Shown here piece after piece: positions 59,035 through 64,000 of a stretch of 64,000 nucleotides of DNA. The position numbers were made by a program, and so were the translations under genes. Where the stretch lies: assembly GCF_001422665.1 (NCBI RefSeq), contig NZ_LMLU01000001.1, positions 726,797 to 790,796 of the forward strand, read 5' to 3'. Under the pieces are notes generated by a model. It did no database searches. It saw nothing but the letters and a program-made list of their open reading frames with translations, and was not told where the DNA came from. Source of the DNA: Arthrobacter sp. Leaf234 (lineage in GTDB: Bacteria; Actinomycetota; Actinomycetes; Actinomycetales; Micrococcaceae). The first letter of the stretch is position 1. The number at the start of each line of letters is the position of its first letter.

Positions 59035-59334
59035 TCAGCCCTCGGTCCACCCCTCACCCTCGCGGAAGGAGCCGGTCCGCCGGCCGCTCCCGGCCTCCAG
59101 CGAGTCGTCCGGGTCTTCGAAGAGCTCGCCGGACTCCGCCCTGCTGTGCGCGAGCAGCTGCTCGGCCTCCGCCCGGGCGTCCGCGAGGGAATCCGCCGAG
59201 ATGCGGCTCCGCGCCGGCAGCGCGTCGAGGTGGATGACACGCTCTCCGGTGCCGCCGTCGGGGGTCGGACCATCCACGGGCACCTCCGCGCCGTCGTGTT
59301 CGGCAGGGACGAGGTATTCGAGGAAGTACGCCAT
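59035..59334 (-). CDS. Hypothetical protein, 99 residues
   Basis: MAYFLEYLVPAEHDGAEVPVDGPTPDGGTGERVIHLDALPARSRISADSLADARAEAEQLLAHS is the main body, an acidic strand-turn-helix segment, followed by an acidic, probably flexible tail. I recognise no domain. ATG 59334 is preceded by GTGGAG close to the start. It ends 3 bp from the convergent MarR gene. Confidence 0.5.
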   Translation of the reverse strand: MAYFLEYLVPAEHDGAEVPVDGPTPDGGTGERVIHLDALPARSRISADSLADARAEAEQLLAHSRAESGELFEDPDDSLEAGSGRRTGSFREGEGWTEG

Positions 59335-59515
59335 GCTCCACGGTCGCACCCGGAGCCGCGGGCTGCTCGACCGGGGTGGCGTGCACGAGCAGCTTGCCCT
59401 GGGTCACCCGGCCTGTTATCCGGCAGAGGCCCCGCGCCGGGCGTCCCTCCCGTCACATCCCGTCCGGGACGCCGGGAACATGCGAAGCCTGCTGATCCAC
59501 GCCTAGATTGGGAGC

Positions 59516-61675
59516 ATGGCCGACACGACACTGCACGAAGACTCCGAACCCACGACCCCGACGCCGCTCGAGCAGCTGGCCGAGGCCCACAGGGTCGGCA
59601 CCACCTTCAAGGGCTGGGACGGCGGATCAGCGCAGGTGTCCGAGGCGACCCTGAAGACCGTGCTGGGGGCCCTCGGCGTGGCTGCCTCGTCGGAGACCGA
59701 GATCAGCCGGTCCCTGGCGGAGGTGGACGCCGGCCCGTGGCGTTCCGTGCTGCCCGCCGTCGTCGTCGTACGCAGCAGTGACACCGATCCGCTGCACCTC
59801 CACGTGCCCGCCGGGTCCGATGTCGAGTTCTGGGCCGTCGACGAGGACGGCGTCCACTACACGGGGACCGTGGGCGAGGCCACGGTCACGCGCGCCGTCG
59901 ACGGGCAGGACCTCGAACGGCGCGAGGGCACCCTCCCGCACGCGCTGCCGCTCGGCTGGCACACCGTGCACGCGAGGGTCGACGGCGTCGAGTCCTCCTG
60001 CACGCTCGTGGTGACGCCGGACCGGCTGAGCACGACGGCGTCCCTGCTGGACCGCCGCACCTGGGGGATCATGGCGCAGCTCTACTCCGTCCGGTCCGCG
60101 GATTCGTGGGGCATCGGAGACCTCGCGGACCTGGCCGGGATAGCCCGCGCGGCAGCGGAGCACGGCGGCGGCTTCGTGCTGGTGAACCCCCTGCACGCGG
60201 CCGAGCCGAAGCCCCCCGTCGAGCCGTCGCCCTACCTGCCGACCACCCGGCGCTACTTCCACCCCCTCTACCTCCGGATCGAGGACATCCCGGAGTACGC
60301 GAGGCTCGACGACGCCGCCCGCCGGCGCATCGAGGTACTCGCGGCGGGATTCGACGCGGTCAACCGCACCGCGGACCTGCTGGACCGCGACACGACCTAT
60401 ACGGCGAAGCTTGAAGCGCTCGAGCTCGTGTACGCCGTGGAGCGCCCCGAACAGCGCCAGCACGACTTCGATGCCTACCGCGCGCACCAGGGCCAGGGGC
60501 TGGCCGACTTCGCGCTGTGGTCCGCCCTCGCGGAGTCGCTGGAGCCCGGAGCGCAGGAATGGGACGACGTCGGACGGCCCGGGTCGGCGGGCGCGGTAGC
60601 GTTCGCCGAGCAGCACGCGGATCGCATCGGCTTCCACGCCTGGCTGCAGTGGCTCCTCGACGAGCAGCTGCAGGAGGCGCAGCTCGAGGCGACCGGGGCG
60701 GGCATGTCGATCGGCGTGGTGCACGATCTCGCCGTCGGCGTCCACCCGAGCGGGGCCGACGCGTGGGCGTTGCAGGACGTGCTGGCGGCGGGCATCAGCG
60801 TGGGTGCCCCGCCGGACATGTTCAACCAGCACGGGCAGGACTGGAGCCAGCCGCCGTGGCACCCCGAGCGCCTCGCCGAAGCCGGGTACGCACCCTTCCG
60901 CGACATGCTCCGGAACATCCTGCGGCACGCCGGGGGGATCCGCGTGGACCACATCCTGGGACTCTTCAGGCTGTGGTGGATCCCGCAGGGCCAGGCGCCG
61001 GGCGAGGGGGCGTACGTGTACTACGACCACCGGGCGCTGATCGGCATCCTCGCCCTGGAGGCGGAGCGGGCCGGGGCGATCGTGGTCGGCGAGGACCTCG
61101 GGGTCTTCGAACCGGGGGTCCAGGAATACCTCGCCGAGCGGGGGATCCTGGGGACCTCGATCCTCTGGTTCGAGCAGGACGACGACGGTCCGCTTCCGCC
61201 GGAGTCCTACCGGGAGGGGTGCCTCACCACGGTGACCGTGCACGATCTCCCGCCGACCGCGGGCTACCTCGCGGGCGAGCACGTCAAGCTCCGAGACCGG
61301 CTGGGCCTGCTCAGCCGTCCCGTCGAGGAGGAGCAGGCCGAGGACCGCGCGGTGCAGGAGAAGTTCCTCTCCCTGCTGCGATCGCGCGGTCTGCTGGCTG
61401 CCGGGGACGTGTCGGTGCAGCAGACCGTCGAGGCACTGCACGCCCTCATCGCGGAGACGCCCTCCGTCCTGCTGGGCGTTGCCCTCGCGGATGCCGTGGG
61501 GGAGCAGCGCACCCAGAACCAGCCCGGGACCAATGACGAGTATCCGAACTGGCGCATCCCGCTGGCCGATGCGGAGGGGCGGGCGGTGCTGGTCGAAGAC
61601 CTTGCCGGCAGCGAGCGGTTCGCGTCGCTGGTGCGCGCCCTCGGTCCCGCCGGTCCGAGCGAGTCGCCTGGCTGA
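59516..61675 (+). CDS. malQ: 4-alpha-glucanotransferase (amylomaltase, GH77)
   Basis: A 719-residue enzyme that transfers glucan segments between maltodextrins, releasing glucose. An N-terminal MalQ_N beta-domain (residues 1-170) is followed by the GH77 barrel beginning WGIMAQLYSVRSADSWGIGDLADL. Catalytic positions are in HAGGIRVDHILGLFRLWWIPQG (nucleophile Asp), IVVGEDLGVF (acid/base Glu) and VHDLPPTAGY (stabilising Asp). -10 TAGATT six bases before ATG 59516 indicates a leaderless mRNA. A 26-bp tandem duplication overlaps its stop codon. Confidence 0.93.
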   Translation: MADTTLHEDSEPTTPTPLEQLAEAHRVGTTFKGWDGGSAQVSEATLKTVLGALGVAASSETEISRSLAEVDAGPWRSVLPAVVVVRSSDTDPLHLHVPAGSDVEFWAVDEDGVHYTGTVGEATVTRAVDGQDLERREGTLPHALPLGWHTVHARVDGVESSCTLVVTPDRLSTTASLLDRRTWGIMAQLYSVRSADSWGIGDLADLAGIARAAAEHGGGFVLVNPLHAAEPKPPVEPSPYLPTTRRYFHPLYLRIEDIPEYARLDDAARRRIEVLAAGFDAVNRTADLLDRDTTYTAKLEALELVYAVERPEQRQHDFDAYRAHQGQGLADFALWSALAESLEPGAQEWDDVGRPGSAGAVAFAEQHADRIGFHAWLQWLLDEQLQEAQLEATGAGMSIGVVHDLAVGVHPSGADAWALQDVLAAGISVGAPPDMFNQHGQDWSQPPWHPERLAEAGYAPFRDMLRNILRHAGGIRVDHILGLFRLWWIPQGQAPGEGAYVYYDHRALIGILALEAERAGAIVVGEDLGVFEPGVQEYLAERGILGTSILWFEQDDDGPLPPESYREGCLTTVTVHDLPPTAGYLAGEHVKLRDRLGLLSRPVEEEQAEDRAVQEKFLSLLRSRGLLAAGDVSVQQTVEALHALIAETPSVLLGVALADAVGEQRTQNQPGTNDEYPNWRIPLADAEGRAVLVEDLAGSERFASLVRALGPAGPSESPG

Positions 61676-61714
61676 CCCGGCGGACGGCGTCGCGTGGCTG
61701 ACCCGGCGGACGGC
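61663..61714. repeat. 26-bp tandem duplication across the malQ stop
   Basis: 61663-61688 and 61689-61714 are identical except one base (C/G at the sixth position). The first copy contains the malQ stop codon TGA (61673-61675), so the second copy is untranslated. Confidence 0.9.
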
Positions 61715-61764
61715 AACGAGTATTTCGTCCTGCCCGGTGGGTGCAGGCGTGATCGGATGAAGGC

Positions 61765-62724
61765 ATGGACAGGCAGGATGCGAACGACGCCGTGATCGTC
61801 GGCGGCGGAGTGGCGGGCCTGAGTGCGGCGCTCGTCCTCGGGCGGGCACGACGCCGGGTGGCGGTGATCGACGATGGCTCGCCGCGCAATGCGCCGGCCC
61901 GGGCGGCCTTCGGGTTCACCACCAGGGACGGCATCCGTCCCGGCGACCTCGTGGATCTCGCCCGGCAGGACCTCGACCCCTACGGGGTCGCGTTCATCGA
62001 CGGCAGGGCCGAGGATGCCCAGGCGGACGGGGCGGACTGGATCATCCGGACGGCGGACGGCGCCTCGGTGCGCGGCAGGCACGTCGTCGTCGCCACGGGG
62101 CTCCGCGACGAGCTGCCCGGGATCGGCGGGGCGCGGGAGGCCTGGGGGTGCGGCCTGCTGCAGTGCCCGTACTGCCATGGCTGGGAGGTCCGCGACCAGG
62201 CGCTGGGAGTGCTCGGGTCCTCCTCCGAATCCGTGCAGCAGGCCCTGCTCGTCCGCCAGTGGTCGGAGGACGTCACCTTCTTCCCGCACGTGCTCGGCGC
62301 GTTGTCCGACGATGACGAGCGCCGCCTCCGGTGCCGCGGTATCCGGATCGTCGGAGGGACCGTGCGCGGGCTCGTGCTGCAGGGCGGCGACGACGGCGGA
62401 CCCCGGGCCGTCCGGGGCGTCGCGCTCGACGGCGGTGCGACCGTCCCGTGCTCCGCGGTCTTCTGCGAACCAGGGTCGGACGCCTTCCTGCCGCTGCTCG
62501 AGGCGCTCGGATGCGCCATGCGGGACGACGGCTGCGTGACCACGGACGGGGTCGGACGGACTTCGGTCGAGCGGGTCTGGGCAGTGGGGAACGCCGCCGA
62601 CCCGGCTGCGCAGCTGCTGCCGGCAGCGGGCGACGCCTATCGCGTCGCGGTGGCCATCAATGCCGTCATGGTGCGGGACGAGGCCGAGGCGTCCCTCGCG
62701 TCGGAGGAAGCCGTCCGCGGATAG
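61765..62724 (+). CDS. Thioredoxin reductase-like FAD oxidoreductase
   Basis: A 319-residue two-dinucleotide-fold flavoprotein: FAD-binding VGGGVAGLSAA (12-22), VVVATGLRDELPG, CPYC at 134-137 in LLQCPYCHGWEVRDQ, and a C-terminal VWAVGNAADP. The CPYCHGWE form differs from the CATC of true thioredoxin reductases and fits a related group acting on small disulfides or as a flavin-dependent monooxygenase partner. AAGG precedes ATG 61765. No thioredoxin gene is adjacent. Confidence 0.82.
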   Translation: MDRQDANDAVIVGGGVAGLSAALVLGRARRRVAVIDDGSPRNAPARAAFGFTTRDGIRPGDLVDLARQDLDPYGVAFIDGRAEDAQADGADWIIRTADGASVRGRHVVVATGLRDELPGIGGAREAWGCGLLQCPYCHGWEVRDQALGVLGSSSESVQQALLVRQWSEDVTFFPHVLGALSDDDERRLRCRGIRIVGGTVRGLVLQGGDDGGPRAVRGVALDGGATVPCSAVFCEPGSDAFLPLLEALGCAMRDDGCVTTDGVGRTSVERVWAVGNAADPAAQLLPAAGDAYRVAVAINAVMVRDEAEASLASEEAVRG

Positions 62725-62739
62725 GGCCCCGGCATGGGG

Positions 62740-62768
62740 CAGGGCCCCGGCTCGACGCCGGGGCCCTG
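62740..62768. terminator. Bidirectional terminator, 12-bp GC stem
   Basis: CAGGGCCCCGGC (62740-62751) and GCCGGGGCCCTG (62757-62768) pair perfectly with a 5-nt loop between the convergent oxidoreductase and YtxH-like genes. Confidence 0.85.
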
Positions 62769-62786
62769 TTCGCCGCCGAGGCCGAG

Positions 62787-63227
62787 TCAGCTCCTGCCGA
62801 GGTCGGGACGGGTGGACTCGTCCTGCTCCTGGAAGGGGGTGTCCTCGACGGTGCGCGGATCACCGCCGCTCGGGCCCGTGGTGCCGCCGGCGCTGCCGGA
62901 TCCACCACCCATGGCGCTCGCGGTGGGCGGGAGGTCCAGGGGAAGGTCCCCACTCGCGCCGACGTCCTTGCCCGGATCCTGCGGTGCCTCCGCACCGTCA
63001 GGACCTCCCGACCCGTCCTTCTTCAGGACTCCCTTGAGGGTGTCCTGGACCTTCGGCGTCGTGCTCTTCAGGGTGGCCGTCGTGGAGCTGACGGTGTCCT
63101 GGACCTTCGGACTGTTCCAGAGCTGCTGCGCCTTGCCCTTGATCTGCTCGTAGCTCTCCCGCCCGGCCCGCGTCCCGAGGACGTATCCGGCAGCCATTCC
63201 CGCTGCGAAAACGAGTTTGTTCTTCAC
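62787..63227 (-). CDS. YtxH-like general stress protein
   Basis: A 146-residue protein beginning VKNKLVFAAGMAAGYVLGTRAGRESYEQIKGKAQQLW, a glycine-zipper helix plus the GTRxGRE-Y-K segment of YtxH-like proteins, then a coiled-coil-like stretch with repeated KVQDT and a disordered Gly/Asp/Ser-rich tail. These proteins are membrane-associated and often stress-induced; function is unclear. AGGAG six bases before GTG 63227 is the SD. Confidence 0.75.
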   Translation of the reverse strand: MKNKLVFAAGMAAGYVLGTRAGRESYEQIKGKAQQLWNSPKVQDTVSSTTATLKSTTPKVQDTLKGVLKKDGSGGPDGAEAPQDPGKDVGASGDLPLDLPPTASAMGGGSGSAGGTTGPSGGDPRTVEDTPFQEQDESTRPDLGRS

Positions 63228-63363
63228 GCTGTTCTCCTGTCGTCGGTCTGCAGTGCAATCGAATCTAGACCACGGCACCGGTGCGCCGCGAGCAGAGTTT
63301 CGCCGGCAGCGGTGCTGTAGACGGCCGGGGTTCCGATGGCGGGGGCCATGCGTGAGAATGGTG

Positions 63364-63379
63364 TGGAAAGCGCTATCCA
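63364..63379. promoter_or_regulatory. LacI-type operator TGGAAAGCGCTATCCA
   Basis: A 16-bp palindrome with a central GCGC and a single mismatched pair, matching the usual LacI-family half-site TGGAAAGC. It ends 15 bp before the GTG of the exporter gene, near where transcription should start. No LacI gene is in view. Confidence 0.55.
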
Positions 63380-63394
63380 ACCGAAGGGTCACCA

Positions 63395-64000
63395 GTGCAC
63401 TCGGAGCTCGACGTCATCCGTCCCACCACCGATGTGCCGTCGGCGTCCCGGCATCGGGCCTTACCCGTCCTGGCGGCACTCGCCATGCTGCAGGTGATCT
63501 GGCCGCTCACCATGGATCTCTACCTGCCCTCCTTCCCGGCGATCCGCCGCGACTTCGGCGTGGACGAGGCGGCGGTCCAGCTCACGCTCACCGGCGCCTT
63601 CATCGGGATGGGCGTCGGTCAGCTCACGTCCGGGCCGGTGTCCGATGCGATCGGGCGAGCCCGCCCCCTCGCCGTGATGACGGTGCTCTACTGCGTCGCC
63701 ACGGCATCCTGCGCCCTGGCGCCCAGCCTGGGCTGGCTCATCGCGAGCAGGGCGGTCCAGGGCATGGGCTCCGCGGCGTGCGCCGTCATCGCCCTCGCGA
63801 TCGTCCGCGACCTCTACAGTGGCAGCCGGCTCCTCGTGTTCCTGGCCCGTCTGTCCATCGTCTCGGGGGTGTTCGTCGTGGCGTCGCCGGCGCTCGGCGC
63901 GCAGCTGCTCGGCGTCGTGGGGTGGCGCGGCCTGTTCTGGGCCCTGTTGGCCTACGGGGTGGTCCTGCTCTGCGTGGCCGGTGGGATCCTCCTCCGCAAC
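63395..64000 (+). CDS. Bcr/CflA-type drug exporter (partial, cut by window end)
   Basis: The first 202 residues of a DHA1-group MFS transporter: PLTMDLYLPSFPAIRRDFGV in helix 1, GQLTSGPVSDAIGRARPLAV in loop 2-3, and ASRAVQGMGSAACAVIALAIVRD in helix 4, as in Bcr/CflA proteins. It should export drugs such as bicyclomycin or sulfonamides with protons. GTG 63395 has AAGGG seven bases upstream. A rare TTA codon occurs near codon 27. The frame is open at the window end. Confidence 0.85.
   Translation, partial: MHSELDVIRPTTDVPSASRHRALPVLAALAMLQVIWPLTMDLYLPSFPAIRRDFGVDEAAVQLTLTGAFIGMGVGQLTSGPVSDAIGRARPLAVMTVLYCVATASCALAPSLGWLIASRAVQGMGSAACAVIALAIVRDLYSGSRLLVFLARLSIVSGVFVVASPALGAQLLGVVGWRGLFWALLAYGVVLLCVAGGILLRN

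Noticed and set aside
1-64000. CRISPR arrays, insertion sequences, prophage or integrative element
   Set aside because: No direct-repeat/spacer array, transposase, integrase or phage protein was seen; the only tandem repeats are the 12-bp and 26-bp units listed.

Overview
The window looks like a piece of chromosome from a high-GC Gram-positive actinobacterium, most likely Arthrobacter or another member of the Micrococcaceae. This rests on the GC-rich coding sequence, frequent GTG starts, many -10 boxes of the form TANNNT lying 6-7 nt before an ATG (leaderless mRNAs), FCD-type GntR, IclR and MarR regulators, mycothiol-linked DinB-fold proteins and an APC/MFS-rich gene content. I see no phage, plasmid, insertion sequence, CRISPR array or rRNA. 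One tRNA is present, tRNA-Ala(CGC). The placement is inference from style and protein resemblance, not from a database search.

Layout. 1-7.1 kb is an aromatic-acid catabolic block: a leftward FAH-RraA fusion hydrolase/aldolase (cut by the window edge), a divergent 3-hydroxybenzoate 4-monooxygenase-like flavoprotein with its IclR regulator, then an MHS-type transporter and a PaaK-type phenylacetate-CoA ligase behind a nested palindromic operator. 7.1-16.4 kb holds small regulators and enzymes (CGNR zinc finger, VOC, MarR, NTF2-like), a ThDP enzyme divergent from a CitE-like lyase, a zinc-ribbon protein beside an AraC remnant, a fatty-acid desaturase, a flavin reductase-like protein and an MFS exporter. 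16.5-25.5 kb holds a stress-type SDR and a four-helix membrane protein that share an upstream motif, a DUF456 protein, a GH15 glucoamylase/trehalase that appears to start at ATC, an S10 peptidase, a 14-helix exporter and the tRNA.

25.6-40.8 kb: a GH13 amylase-like enzyme, a frameshifted TM-SHOCT gene, a lipoprotein, a CtaG/DUF2243 pair, an anti-sigma factor without an adjacent sigma gene, an LldD-type dehydrogenase divergent from its FCD-GntR regulator, a GNAT-like gene joined to a DinB gene, AlkB, and a GT2 polysaccharide synthase with a long structured leader and a small partner protein. 40.9-55.7 kb is rich in transporters (three APC permeases, TauE/SafE) and also has TetR, PAP2, a PNPOx-like flavoprotein, a zinc metallopeptidase, an aldo/keto reductase, a second GNAT-like paralogue, a CurA-like reductase and a thioesterase. 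55.8-64 kb: an OFA-family transporter with its 34-residue small subunit, an MBL hydrolase with a MarR gene, malQ, an FAD oxidoreductase, a YtxH-like protein and the start of a Bcr/CflA exporter behind a LacI-type operator.

How it fits together. The likely working modules are: aromatic acid uptake, hydroxylation and CoA activation (1-7 kb); alpha-glucan or trehalose breakdown, dispersed as GH15, GH13 and GH77; lactate oxidation with its regulator (33-35 kb); envelope polysaccharide synthesis (37.5-39.3 kb); and transport of amines, amino acids and organic acids. No clearly undescribed multi-gene system is visible. The most unusual signals are the interleaved helices in the GT2 leader, two genes whose only well-placed start is ATC, and two GNAT-fold paralogues whose acetyl-CoA loop is degraded.
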